Assembly (NCBI GenBank): GCA_910578035.1
Contig: CAJTOB010000055.1
Location: forward strand, 1-19,961
Origin: an uncultured Muribaculaceae bacterium
GTDB lineage: Bacteria > Bacteroidota > Bacteroidia > Bacteroidales > Muribaculaceae
DNA: 19,961 nt
Reading direction: 5' to 3'
Position numbers and translations under genes: made by a program. The notes under the pieces are model-generated. The model was not told the origin of the DNA. It ran no database searches and worked only from the letters and a program-made list of their open reading frames with translations. Below are positions 7,519-15,776 of the stretch, in pieces (within the stretch, counting starts at the first letter, position 1; each line of letters opens with the position of its first letter).

Positions 7519-8883
7519 ATGCTCTCGCTGTCGCTTACCGGTCTGTCATTCTATCCTGCCGTCGTACTCTCTCTTGCCATGATGCTCAAGGCCTACAGAG
7601 AAAGGCCCTACGACTTCTTGATAATGTGCCTGCTGTTTTTGGGCAACTACGGGCTTACCCATGAGAACACTCTCCCGATAAAAACCTACGACATATGCGT
7701 TGTCGTATGTCTTATATTGTTCTTCGTCTATATAAAACCGCCGATAGTCAAGCGAACTCTCCTCGTCATCACGGCATATGGCATATCATTACTCTGCATC
7801 GCATGGTTCTCGCTTGAGACTATGGCTGTGCAGTTGTACACGTGGCGAAACTATCTGGCTTTTATATTTTTCATAATACCCATAGTCGTATTTTCGCGCA
7901 GACCGTTTGAAATTACAGAATTCTGGAACCGACTTATACCCTATGTTCTCCTTGCATGCATATTCTATATAGTCGACGGTCTGATATTGTGTGGTAACAT
8001 ATTGATGCCATGCACGGCTGCTTATCGGGAATCAACTTTCTTCGACCCGCTGATGTCGCCGTTATCCTTCAATTTTTTCAGGAAATATCCACCGGGGCTT
8101 TTCCCGATGGTATTGCTGGTATATCCTATTGCACGATATTATAAACTTCGGTTCTGGCAATGGTCGGTTATTATTCTCGCATTGTTTGCCAGCCAGACTT
8201 TCTCTGTTCTTTCAGGTTTTATAGCTGCATATATATTCTTCCGTTTTGGCATTCGGAAACTATTCCTGGCTATATTCTTAGGTCTGTTGTCACTGGTAGC
8301 TCTATACTATGTGGACGGCTTATTGCCTGAACGAAAAAACGAGTATATCACCCAGAGCCGTCTCCGTATAAAATCATCGGTAGACCAGATTGCTATAATC
8401 ATGGAAGCGGCCGATGACGAAGACCTCGCCAAATTTGCGTCCGGGCGCATGGCTCAGATACTTCCAAAACTCGACCTTGTAAATGAGGAAGGGCGCCAGT
8501 GGACAGGTTTAGGATTTCTCCACCCGGAAAGGAATACAGTCGCAAAATATGTGATAGTCAACGAACTGTATACAGATATATCCGAGAATGAAGAAGTTGC
8601 GGCATTGGTGGAAGTAATTCCTGTGCAGATTTTCATAGCTACCGGTTGGTCTGGGCTTATAGTGCACGTATTGTTTCTTCTGGCTATATATCTAATTATC
8701 CGAAGGCTTAGACTTGCTACGTATCTTCTTTCCGTATATTTTTGCTGTATATGGTTTGGTTTGAGCGGCTTTTGCGGCCTGATTTCGGCTCATGGCCTTT
8801 TCCTTGCCGCAATCTCTTTTTCCGCCATAATTCTGAATTCCAGAAGCAGCCTTAGCGGATTTCCACCCTTATCAAAAGCATAA
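7519..8883 (+). CDS. Polytopic membrane protein, Wzy polymerase / O-antigen ligase-like
   Basis: A 454-residue integral membrane protein with about 10-12 hydrophobic helices and one long soluble loop (about 270-360) between the halves. The loop contains a short FASGRM motif recalling the SGR of O-antigen ligase/Wzy proteins, and a GLGFLHPERN segment. With the export lipoprotein and Wzc-like kinase just upstream, the best inference is a polysaccharide polymerase or ligase acting at the periplasmic face; sequence families here diverge too much for certainty. ATG 7519 is the first ATG in frame, but the frame is open upstream from 7375 with no ATG, GTG or TTG, and that stretch (ending RDWLTALGF) would extend the first helix. 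The true start is therefore uncertain. Confidence 0.75.
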   Translation: MLSLSLTGLSFYPAVVLSLAMMLKAYRERPYDFLIMCLLFLGNYGLTHENTLPIKTYDICVVVCLILFFVYIKPPIVKRTLLVITAYGISLLCIAWFSLETMAVQLYTWRNYLAFIFFIIPIVVFSRRPFEITEFWNRLIPYVLLACIFYIVDGLILCGNILMPCTAAYRESTFFDPLMSPLSFNFFRKYPPGLFPMVLLVYPIARYYKLRFWQWSVIILALFASQTFSVLSGFIAAYIFFRFGIRKLFLAIFLGLLSLVALYYVDGLLPERKNEYITQSRLRIKSSVDQIAIIMEAADDEDLAKFASGRMAQILPKLDLVNEEGRQWTGLGFLHPERNTVAKYVIVNELYTDISENEEVAALVEVIPVQIFIATGWSGLIVHVLFLLAIYLIIRRLRLATYLLSVYFCCIWFGLSGFCGLISAHGLFLAAISFSAIILNSRSSLSGFPPLSKA

Positions 8884-8897
8884 ATTTTATAACATAT

Positions 8898-8934
8898 AAA
8901 AATTGCGCCCTCTTGTTCAGAGGGCGCAATTTTT
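8898..8934. terminator. Bidirectional terminator between convergent genes
   Basis: A perfect 16-bp stem, aaaaattgcgccctct at 8898-8913 and agagggcgcaattttt at 8919-8934, with a 5-nt loop. A GC-rich core flanked by A-run and T-run gives a U-tract in both directions. It serves the plus-strand EPS operon ending at 8883 and the minus-strand nagB-like gene ending at 8954. Confidence 0.95.
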
Positions 8935-8953
8935 GTTTGTGCTATGAGAGGAA

Positions 8954-10933
8954 TCAGCGAAGGGGCTTGTATTCCACAAATGCTTCGATTGCTTCATATG
9001 ACGCCAGACCGAGCCCTTCATAGAGCTGAGCGGTAGCACGGTTGCGGTCTTCGGCGCGCTGCCAGAATAAGCGGTCATCATCGCCGAGGAATGGTGCGTT
9101 TTCCATCTGGCTCTGGTGCTTGAGGATTGAATTACGCTTGAATCTGAGTTCTTCAGGGCTTATAGGCACTGCCATTTCAATATGGTCGATTTCCCATTCG
9201 GCCCATGCTCCGCGATACATCCAGATACGGCATTCCTTCATCCATGGTTCGTCCTTGAGTTCATCAATGGCTGCGAGCACTGCATCGGTGCACACTTTGT
9301 GGGTTCCGTGTGGGTCCGCAAGGTCTCCGGCAACGAAAATCTGATGAGGTTTGACGTCTTCGAGAAGCTTCTTCACAATGTCTACATCACGCTCAGAAAG
9401 GTCTCCTTTCTTGATTGTACCGGTTTCATAGAACGGCAGACGAAGGAAATGTATATTCTGAGGTTTCACGCCGATATAGTTGCAAGCAATAGTTGCTTCG
9501 GCCTGACGAATCATGGTCTTTATTTCACGAATATCAGGTGTATCTGTCTCGCCAGCCTTTTTCTGCTTGAGGAATTCGTGAACCTCGCCCGACAGTTTCT
9601 TATAGCCGTCAACATCAAAGCCGAATGCCGGAGCAATCTTGTCCATCATCAGGAAGTAACGAATCATATCTTCATCACCTACAGCGATATTGCCGGACGT
9701 TTCATAAGCCACATGCACGTCATGTTTCTGGTCTACGAGACGCTTCAGAGTTCCGCCCATAGAGATAACGTCGTCATCGGGGTGCGGAGAGAATACAATC
9801 ACACGCTTGGGATAAGGTTTTGCACGCTCAGGACGATAAGTATCATCAGCGTCCGGCTTTCCGCCCGGCCAGCCCGTGATAGTGTGCTGCAGTTCGTTGA
9901 AGACCTTGATGTTTACATTATAGGCTGAACCGAAAAGCGCAAGAAGCTCTCCGAGACCCCAATCATTATAGTCCTTGTCGGTAAGTTTGAGGATAGGCTT
10001 GCCTGTTTTTTCGCACAACCATACAATAGCCCGGCGAATTAATTTGTCATCCCATTCGCAAGATGTCACTTTCCATGGGTGGCTTATTCTGGTAAGATCT
10101 TCGGCTGCTGGGAGGTCTATTACAAGTTTTACATGCGGATGACCCTGCAGCAAAGACGCCGGAACAGCCGGAGTAGGATCGTTTTCAACCGCTTTTCTGA
10201 CTATCGAAGCGCTGTTTTCGCCCCATGCCATAGTGAGAACTCGTTTGGCACTGCGAAGATTGGCAACGCCAAGAGTGATTGCGGTCGTAGGAGCTTCGTC
10301 GCAATTATAATTCTTGCCTATTGCATGGCGCAATTCATTTCCGAGAAGAACCAGACGGCAATAGCTTGCCTCAGGAGCGCCGGCCTCGTTAAAGCCGATG
10401 CAACCGTGAGGTCCTACTTCGAAAACAGCAACGTCAATTCCACCCTCATCCGCTATCGCCTGTTCGTATGCCTGACAATATTCATACATCGTCTCCTTAG
10501 TTATCTCGGGATTGATGGTGCGAATGTTGCGCTCCTTTATGTCGATATGGTCAAGAAGAACTTCTCTCAGTCGTTTAAGCACCGACGGTCCTTCAGGCTG
10601 CAGAGGGAAGAACTCATCAATTATATATATTACTACATCTTTGAAACTTACAGATCCTTCTTTGTATAGCTTTATAAGGCTTGCATAAGCACGGTGTGTA
10701 CTCGTGCCTGCGCCGAGTGCAAGGACACATTTGCCTTTGCGGGCAACATAGCGGTTGATATAGCGTGCCATTTCTGAGGCGACAAAATCGCCGCCGTCAG
10801 AAGCTGTCTCAAAAATCTGAGTAAACAGTTTTTCTTCACGTCGCAAAGCAGCGAGCTCAATTTCATTGTCAGGATTATAGTAGCGTTTGGGAATCCTGTC
10901 AAGCTTTATCTGCGAGCTTAGGTCTGTCTTCAT
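8954..10933 (-). CDS. nagB: Glucosamine-6-phosphate deaminase-like (NagB) protein fused to a PIG-L/LmbE deacetylase domain
   Basis: A 659-residue cytoplasmic two-domain protein of the kind annotated as NagB in Bacteroidetes. Residues about 25-300 are NagB/isomerase-like: phosphate loop LALGAGTST (71-79), YIIDEF with D106 at the place of E. coli D72, and EVGPHGCIGFNEAG (172-185). In that last motif E. coli has D141 and H143; here they are H176 and C178, while E148 is kept as E183. Deaminase activity is therefore doubtful. Residues about 375-659 are a PIG-L/LmbE deacetylase with an intact zinc motif SPHPDDD (H384, D387) and DPHGTH (H542, H545). A linker region (about 300-370) is predicted soluble. 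A combined amino-sugar deacetylase and sugar-phosphate-binding role is inference. It is a single gene, divergent from the rha operon. Confidence 0.88.
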   Translation of the reverse strand: MKTDLSSQIKLDRIPKRYYNPDNEIELAALRREEKLFTQIFETASDGGDFVASEMARYINRYVARKGKCVLALGAGTSTHRAYASLIKLYKEGSVSFKDVVIYIIDEFFPLQPEGPSVLKRLREVLLDHIDIKERNIRTINPEITKETMYEYCQAYEQAIADEGGIDVAVFEVGPHGCIGFNEAGAPEASYCRLVLLGNELRHAIGKNYNCDEAPTTAITLGVANLRSAKRVLTMAWGENSASIVRKAVENDPTPAVPASLLQGHPHVKLVIDLPAAEDLTRISHPWKVTSCEWDDKLIRRAIVWLCEKTGKPILKLTDKDYNDWGLGELLALFGSAYNVNIKVFNELQHTITGWPGGKPDADDTYRPERAKPYPKRVIVFSPHPDDDVISMGGTLKRLVDQKHDVHVAYETSGNIAVGDEDMIRYFLMMDKIAPAFGFDVDGYKKLSGEVHEFLKQKKAGETDTPDIREIKTMIRQAEATIACNYIGVKPQNIHFLRLPFYETGTIKKGDLSERDVDIVKKLLEDVKPHQIFVAGDLADPHGTHKVCTDAVLAAIDELKDEPWMKECRIWMYRGAWAEWEIDHIEMAVPISPEELRFKRNSILKHQSQMENAPFLGDDDRLFWQRAEDRNRATAQLYEGLGLASYEAIEAFVEYKPLR

Positions 10934-10989
10934 ATAAATGTTGTTTATTATTGTGTATTCTGTCAGTATGCTTTTTCTGATTTACTCAG

Positions 10990-10997
10990 CAAAGATA
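10990..10997 (-). promoter_or_regulatory. -7 promoter box of the nagB-like gene
   Basis: CAAAGATA on the plus strand reads TATCTTTG on the minus strand, an exact TAnnTTTG match 56 bases upstream of the start codon. No TTTG is found at the -33 position. Confidence 0.5.
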
Positions 10998-11060
10998 ATA
11001 ATTATTTCATAGTTGAGATAGCTCTTGAGGCATTTTTATGACATCAAGATTGTATTTATA

Positions 11061-11091
11061 GGTTATTAAACAACCTCTTAATCTAATAACC
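11061..11091. promoter_or_regulatory. Operator-like dyad in the nagB/rhaB divergent region
   Basis: ggttatta at 11061-11068 is the exact reverse complement of taataacc at 11084-11091, with 15 nt between. It lies between the two divergent promoter boxes, a plausible position for a regulator of rhamnose or amino-sugar genes. Bases 11062-11078 also form one copy of a 17-nt repeat found near the window end. The rest of the 301-bp gap holds the two -7 boxes and imperfect short dyads (gctct 11103-11107 / agagc 11136-11140), and no gene. Confidence 0.4.
11062..11078 (-). repeat. 17-nt intergenic repeat, copy 1
   Basis: Read on the minus strand it is AGAGGTTGTTTAATAAC, identical to 19907-19923 on the plus strand. 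Both copies are in intergenic DNA, in opposite orientation, 8.8 kb apart. Confidence 0.5.
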
Positions 11092-11202
11092 ATGCCATTA
11101 TCGCTCTAAAGCGCTTGTATCATGCCTCTATAGCGAGAGCAAAAAAGCATTTCTGAATACTATTCTGTCACTCATGCGTACAATGAGATTCGTAAATTTA
11201 CC

Positions 11203-11210
11203 TAACTTTG
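11203..11210 (+). promoter_or_regulatory. -7 promoter box of the rhamnose operon
   Basis: TAACTTTG is an exact TAnnTTTG match ending 24 bases before the rhaB ATG. There is no clear -33 TTTG, as expected for a promoter that needs an activator; in Bacteroides the rha operon is activated by the AraC-type regulator RhaR. No such regulator gene is in this window. Confidence 0.6.
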
Positions 11211-11234
11211 CCATAAATTAAATTCTGAACCTTA

Positions 11235-12653
11235 ATGAATACCACCCATCTTGCCATCGACCTCGGCGCGACAAGCGGCAGAGCCATTCTCGCCTCTTAC
11301 GACGGACTTAATATAGAATCGAAAGAAATATCCCGATTCAAGTACCCAATGCTTCCGATTTCAGGACATCTGTTCTGGAACCTCCCCCTGATATATGAAG
11401 AGATTATAAAAAGTATGACTCTGGCAGCTGAAATGCTAAAAGAATCCGGCAGACAACTCGATTCAATTGGTATAGATTCCTGGGGCTGTGACGTAGCATT
11501 TTTCTATAAAGATGGCTCATTAGCGGGGCTTCCTTATTGCTACCGTGACCCACACACGCAGAACGCCGCCGAAATATATTGCGAGGCGTATGGCAAAGAA
11601 AAACTCTATGCAAGTACCGGCATTCAGTTTATGGACTTCAATACAATCTTTCAGTTGCACACACTCCGGCGCCACAATGCTTCGGTGATAGATGCAGCCG
11701 ACAAGATTCTGTTCATACCCGACGCCCTTGCGTATATGCTTACAGGCAACGCGGTCACAGAATTCACTGTGGCCTCCACTTCTCAGATGCTAAATCTCTC
11801 AACAGGCGATTTCGACACCGATATCCTCCAAAATCTTGGATTATCCCGCACTAAATTCGGCAAGATGGTTCAGCCTGGAGAACGAATAGGCATTCTTACA
11901 CCGGACCTTCAGCGCATCACAGGCCTTGGAGAGATTCCCGTGATTGCCGTCGCCGGCCATGATACAGCATCGGCCGTTGTCGGCATTCCAAGCCCGGATA
12001 GCGATTATGCATATCTGAGTTGTGGCACATGGGCTCTTCTCGGCATAGAAGCAGATGAATTCAATGTTAGCGCCGATGCATTGAACTACAATTTTACCAA
12101 CGAAGGTGGCATCAACGGAACCACCCGATTCCTTAAAAACATCTGCGGCATGTGGATATTTGAGCGCGTACGCAAGGAGCTAGGGCTGGAAGATGTCAAC
12201 GTCGGCGAGCTCGTGGCCAGTTGCCACGATTCAGCCTGCGAGACCCTGATAAACCCCGACGATTCGTCATTTGCCAATCCGGAATCCATGACAGAAGCAA
12301 TAAGAAGTTACTGCCTTTCCCACTCGCTTACCCCTCCTGTAAGCAGCGCCGATTATGTCCGTGTAATTTTCATAAGTCTCGCAGCTCGCATAGCAGAAGT
12401 CCTGGCTACACTACGCTCCATAAGCTCTAAAGATATTAAACGACTCCATGTGATTGGTGGTGGCTCAAAGAATGAACACCTTATGAAAATGATTGCCCAG
12501 GCGACCGGCCTTACCGTCGTTGCCGGACCGGCCGAATGCACGGCATTGGGCAATATACTCGTCCAGATTGGAGCGGCCGACGCTTCATGCACACCTGAGC
12601 GCCTGCGTCAGATATCAATCGAGTCCTGCAATACTAAAACATTTAAACCTTAA
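11235..12653 (+). CDS. rhaB: Rhamnulokinase (rhaB; called rhaK in Bacteroides)
   Basis: Phosphorylates L-rhamnulose with ATP to L-rhamnulose 1-phosphate in the cytoplasm. The 472-residue protein is a FGGY-family sugar kinase of normal length (E. coli 489). Signatures are the N-terminal phosphate loop AIDLGATSGR (7-16), GIDSWGCDVAFF (79-90), and the C-terminal nucleotide-binding part HVIGGGSKNEHL followed by AGPAECTALGN. The ATG at 11235 starts directly at the first beta strand and lies 24 bases after a perfect -7 box. First gene of the rhamnose operon; the isomerase gene follows after 12 nt. The order kinase, isomerase, permease, aldolase is the Bacteroides one, unlike E. coli rhaBAD. Confidence 0.95.
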   Translation: MNTTHLAIDLGATSGRAILASYDGLNIESKEISRFKYPMLPISGHLFWNLPLIYEEIIKSMTLAAEMLKESGRQLDSIGIDSWGCDVAFFYKDGSLAGLPYCYRDPHTQNAAEIYCEAYGKEKLYASTGIQFMDFNTIFQLHTLRRHNASVIDAADKILFIPDALAYMLTGNAVTEFTVASTSQMLNLSTGDFDTDILQNLGLSRTKFGKMVQPGERIGILTPDLQRITGLGEIPVIAVAGHDTASAVVGIPSPDSDYAYLSCGTWALLGIEADEFNVSADALNYNFTNEGGINGTTRFLKNICGMWIFERVRKELGLEDVNVGELVASCHDSACETLINPDDSSFANPESMTEAIRSYCLSHSLTPPVSSADYVRVIFISLAARIAEVLATLRSISSKDIKRLHVIGGGSKNEHLMKMIAQATGLTVVAGPAECTALGNILVQIGAADASCTPERLRQISIESCNTKTFKP

Positions 12654-12665
12654 TACAAATAAACT

Positions 12666-13919
12666 ATGAACGAAAATCAGATTCTCAAATCCTACGAAAT
12701 AGCCCGCGAACGCTATGCTGAACTCGGCATAGACACCGATAAGGCCCTTGAAACGCTTCAGAATGTTCAACTCTCTCTGCATTGCTGGCAGACGGATGAT
12801 GTACAGGGCTTTGAATCGGCGGGAGAGCTCACCGGAGGTATTCAGGTGAACGGAAACTATCCCGGAAAAGCCCGAAATATAGATGAGGTTCGTGCCGACC
12901 TCGTCAAAGTATGTTCTCTCCTCGGTGGTAGCCACCGCGTTAATCTACATGAGATTTACGGAGAATTCGGCGGCAAAAAAGTAGACCGCAACGAAGTAGA
13001 ACCGGCTCATTTTCAAGGCTGGATTGACTGGGCGAAGGAAAACGGCCTGAAACTCGACTTTAACTCTACATCTTTCTCGCACCCCCTGTCGGGTTCTCTC
13101 ACGCTCAGCAACCCCGACAAGGCCGTACGCGATTTCTGGATTGAGCATACACAGCGTTGCCGAGCTATTGCCAACGAAATGGGCCGTCAGCTCGATGACA
13201 GCTGTATCTTCAACCTATGGGTACACGACGGTCAGAAAGAAATGACAGTCAACCGTATGCTCTACCGCTCCATAATGAAGGAAAGCCTCGATACAATCTA
13301 TCAGGTTGAGCACAAACATATGAAAGACTGCCTCGAATCCAAGGTATTCGGCATCGGCCTCGAGGCTTTTACTGTCGGTTCTAATGATTTCTACACAGCC
13401 TATTGCGCTCAGAATAATAAAATTGTGACTCTCGACACCGGCCACTTCCACCCGACCGAGGTCGTAGGTGACAAAGTATCGTCCATACTCCTTTTCTGCC
13501 CCGAAATCATGTTACATGTAAGCCGCCCGATGCGTTGGGATAGCGACCATGTGACTCTCATGGACGAATCGACTCTCGAACTCTGCATGGAAATCACCCG
13601 ATGTGGCGCTCTTGACCGCGTTCATATCGGACTCGACTATTTCGACGGCTCAATAAACCGCATAGGCGCTTATGTAATCGGCGCCCGTGCCACCCAGAAA
13701 TCTGTTCTTCGCGGACTTCTCGAGCCTGTAGCCACTCTGAGTGAACTCGAACTTACAAACCGCAACTTCCAGAAGCTCGCCCTCATGGAAGAAGCCAAGA
13801 CAATGCCCTTTGGAGACGTATGGAACATGTTCTGCCTCCGCAACAACGTGCCGGCCGGCCATGACTTCATCAAGGAAATCGAACTCTACGAAGCAGAAAC
13901 AACATCGAAACGCCAATGA
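12666..13919 (+). CDS. rhaA: L-rhamnose isomerase (rhaA; called rhaI in Bacteroides)
   Basis: Converts L-rhamnose to L-rhamnulose, the step before the kinase. The 417-residue protein is full length (E. coli 419). Metal and catalytic residues expected from the E. coli and Pseudomonas structures are visible: E233 in GLEAFTVGS, D257 in TLDTGHFHP, H284 in LHVSRP, D292 and D294 in RWDSDHV, and D324 in GLDYFDGS. It is a TIM-barrel enzyme using Mn or similar ions. The stop codon overlaps the permease start by ATGA (13916-13919), suggesting translational coupling. Confidence 0.96.
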   Translation: MNENQILKSYEIARERYAELGIDTDKALETLQNVQLSLHCWQTDDVQGFESAGELTGGIQVNGNYPGKARNIDEVRADLVKVCSLLGGSHRVNLHEIYGEFGGKKVDRNEVEPAHFQGWIDWAKENGLKLDFNSTSFSHPLSGSLTLSNPDKAVRDFWIEHTQRCRAIANEMGRQLDDSCIFNLWVHDGQKEMTVNRMLYRSIMKESLDTIYQVEHKHMKDCLESKVFGIGLEAFTVGSNDFYTAYCAQNNKIVTLDTGHFHPTEVVGDKVSSILLFCPEIMLHVSRPMRWDSDHVTLMDESTLELCMEITRCGALDRVHIGLDYFDGSINRIGAYVIGARATQKSVLRGLLEPVATLSELELTNRNFQKLALMEEAKTMPFGDVWNMFCLRNNVPAGHDFIKEIELYEAETTSKRQ

Positions 13920-14914
13920 TTCTTATAGGCCTGCTCATAATTGCATTGGGCGCTTTCTGCCAGTCGAGCAGCTATGTGCCCATTAAAAAAATCAAATCAT
14001 GGAACTGGGAGAGTTTCTGGCTTGTCCAGGGTATCTTCGCATGGCTTGTATTTCCTCTGGCCGGTGCTTTACTGGCTGTGCCTGAAGGAGAATCATTGAT
14101 AAGACTTTTCACGTCGAACCCTGAGGCGAGCCTTGCCACGATTGGCTATGGAGCTCTCTGGGGTATCGGAGGCCTCACTTTCGGTCTATCGATGCGTTAT
14201 CTTGGAGTAGCACTCGGCCAGTCGATTTCGCTTGGCACTTGCGCAGCTCTCGGAACAATCCTCGCGCCGGTCTTCACAGGCCACGCCGCAGACATCAAAA
14301 CGTCTGTAATTATCGGCGTTGTAGTCACACTCGTCGGCATAGCCATCATAGGAGTGGCCGGTTCAATGAAAGCCAAAACCGCAGGCAACGATAGCACCGT
14401 CAAAGAGTTCAACTTTACCAAGGGCATCAGTGTGGCACTTCTGGCCGCTTTCATGAGCGCATGCTTCAATATCGGTCTCTATGCAGGAGCACAACTCCAT
14501 TTCGAGAATGTCAATCCGCTGTTTACCACCCTTCCGGCTACATTTCTTGTAACATTTGGCGGTTTCGTGACCAATGCCGCATATTGCCTCTATCAGAATC
14601 AACGCAACAGTTCATGGTCGGATTATGCAGCAAAGCCCTCCCTATGGCTCAACAACCTGATGCTTTGTGCTTTGGCGGGAGTACTGTGGTACAGCCAATT
14701 CTTCGGTCTTGCCATCGGCAAAGGTTTCCTTGAAGAATCTCCGGCTCTCTACACATTTGCATTCTGCATTTTAATGGCTCTTAATGTCACCTTCTCCAAT
14801 GTTTGGGGTATTATCCTCAAAGAATGGAAAGGCTGTTCGGGCAAGACTATCGCTGTACTTATAGTAGGCCTTGCAGTTCTTATAATTTCTTCATTCCTAC
14901 CTCAGATAATATGA
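13916..14914 (+). CDS. rhaT: L-rhamnose permease (RhaT family; rhaP in Bacteroides)
   Basis: Inner-membrane L-rhamnose transporter of the RhaT family (drug/metabolite transporter superfamily), probably a proton symporter as in E. coli. The 332 residues form about ten hydrophobic segments. Family-like features are the N-terminal LGAFCQSSSYVPIKKIKSW (12-30), GALWGIGGLTFGLSMRYLGVALG (79-101), and the C-terminal ALNVTFSNVWGIILKEWKG. The start overlaps the isomerase stop and the stop overlaps the aldolase start, both by ATGA, so the three are translated as a coupled set. Confidence 0.94.
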   Translation: MILIGLLIIALGAFCQSSSYVPIKKIKSWNWESFWLVQGIFAWLVFPLAGALLAVPEGESLIRLFTSNPEASLATIGYGALWGIGGLTFGLSMRYLGVALGQSISLGTCAALGTILAPVFTGHAADIKTSVIIGVVVTLVGIAIIGVAGSMKAKTAGNDSTVKEFNFTKGISVALLAAFMSACFNIGLYAGAQLHFENVNPLFTTLPATFLVTFGGFVTNAAYCLYQNQRNSSWSDYAAKPSLWLNNLMLCALAGVLWYSQFFGLAIGKGFLEESPALYTFAFCILMALNVTFSNVWGIILKEWKGCSGKTIAVLIVGLAVLIISSFLPQII

Positions 14915-15720
14915 GCGTTCTTGAAAACAACCCGGCGCTTAGCGCCGAAATCAGCCTCGTGGCTGAAGCCGCAGGCTATCTTTGGCAAAAAGGATGGGCC
15001 GAACGAAACGGCGGCAATATTACTGTCAATATAACCGATAAGGTATACGGTACTCTGAAAAACAAAGAAGCTATTGCCGGTCCTTTCCCTATCGGGAGTA
15101 CTCTGCCCCATCTTAAAGACTGCTGGTTTTTCTGTAAAGGCACAAACCGACGCATGCGCGATCTGGCCCGTCGACCTATGGAAAACGGCTCTATAATCCG
15201 CATAACCGACGACTGTGCCCATTATGAAATTGTTGCAGACAATCCTGTGATGCCGACTTCGGAACTCCCCTCCCACCTTGCGGTGCATAACTATCTCATA
15301 GCAAAAGGCTCGCCATATAAAGCGTCTCTGCACACCCATCCTATCGGACTTGTGGCAATGACACACAACCCGGCGTTCCTTGCAAAAGATGTGCTTACCA
15401 ATATTCTTTGGAGCATGATTCCGGAGACGAAGGCGTTCTGCCCGCGAGGACTCGGTATAGTGCCCTACAAACTCCCCGGTTCGGGCGAACTCGCCGAGGC
15501 TACCATAGCATCTATAGACGATAACTATGATGTCGTAGCATGGGAAAAACATGGAGTCTTTGCAGTCGATACTGATATTATGTCGGCATTCGACCAAATT
15601 GATGTACTCGAAAAAGCTTCCGACATATACCTTCATGCAAGGGCCATGGGCTTCGTACCCGACGGCATGTCGCAAGCTCAGATGCAAGAAATCTCAACCG
15701 TCTTCAAACTCCCTAAATAA
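14911..15720 (+). CDS. rhaD: Rhamnulose-1-phosphate aldolase (rhaD; rhaA in Bacteroides naming)
   Basis: Class II zinc aldolase that splits L-rhamnulose 1-phosphate into dihydroxyacetone phosphate and L-lactaldehyde. The 269-residue product matches the E. coli size (274). Zinc ligands are H141 and H143 (SLHTHPIG) and H214 (EKHGVF), with the catalytic glutamate E118 in PTSELPSH; the phosphate-binding NGGNITVN is at 33-40. The reading frame is open back to an ATG at 14803 inside rhaT, but the start at 14911 is chosen because it overlaps the rhaT stop by ATGA and gives the family N-terminus. No lactaldehyde reductase gene follows, unlike the Bacteroides rha operon, so lactaldehyde must be handled by an enzyme encoded elsewhere. 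Confidence 0.95.
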   Translation: MSVLENNPALSAEISLVAEAAGYLWQKGWAERNGGNITVNITDKVYGTLKNKEAIAGPFPIGSTLPHLKDCWFFCKGTNRRMRDLARRPMENGSIIRITDDCAHYEIVADNPVMPTSELPSHLAVHNYLIAKGSPYKASLHTHPIGLVAMTHNPAFLAKDVLTNILWSMIPETKAFCPRGLGIVPYKLPGSGELAEATIASIDDNYDVVAWEKHGVFAVDTDIMSAFDQIDVLEKASDIYLHARAMGFVPDGMSQAQMQEISTVFKLPK

Positions 15721-15735
15721 ACATATTCATTAAGC

Positions 15736-15776
15736 GACAGGCAGCCGGCAAATCCGATTTGACCGGCTGTCTTGTC
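15736..15776 (+). terminator. Stem-loop between rhaD and the GH92 gene
   Basis: cagccgg (15742-15748) pairs with ccggctg (15763-15769); an inner caaat/atttg pair lengthens the stem with one bulged A, and gacag/cttgtc extends it outside. No T-run follows, only cttgtctcat. It is therefore either a weak terminator or an intercistronic RNA-processing hairpin. It ends 14 nt before the GH92 start, leaving no room for a promoter downstream of it. Confidence 0.5.

Noticed and set aside
9182..9928. 248-residue plus-strand reading frame opposite the nagB-like gene
   Set aside because: It lies wholly antisense to a well-supported gene, has no recognisable motif and an irregular composition. The same holds for 10079-10669.
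14803..14910. 36-codon N-terminal extension of rhaD starting inside rhaT
   Set aside because: The sequence is an out-of-frame reading of rhaT, and the ATGA overlap at 14911 gives the correct RhaD length and N-terminus.
14902..15687. 261-residue minus-strand reading frame opposite rhaD
   Set aside because: Antisense shadow of a gene with intact zinc ligands; rich in Cys, Arg and His, with no family resemblance.
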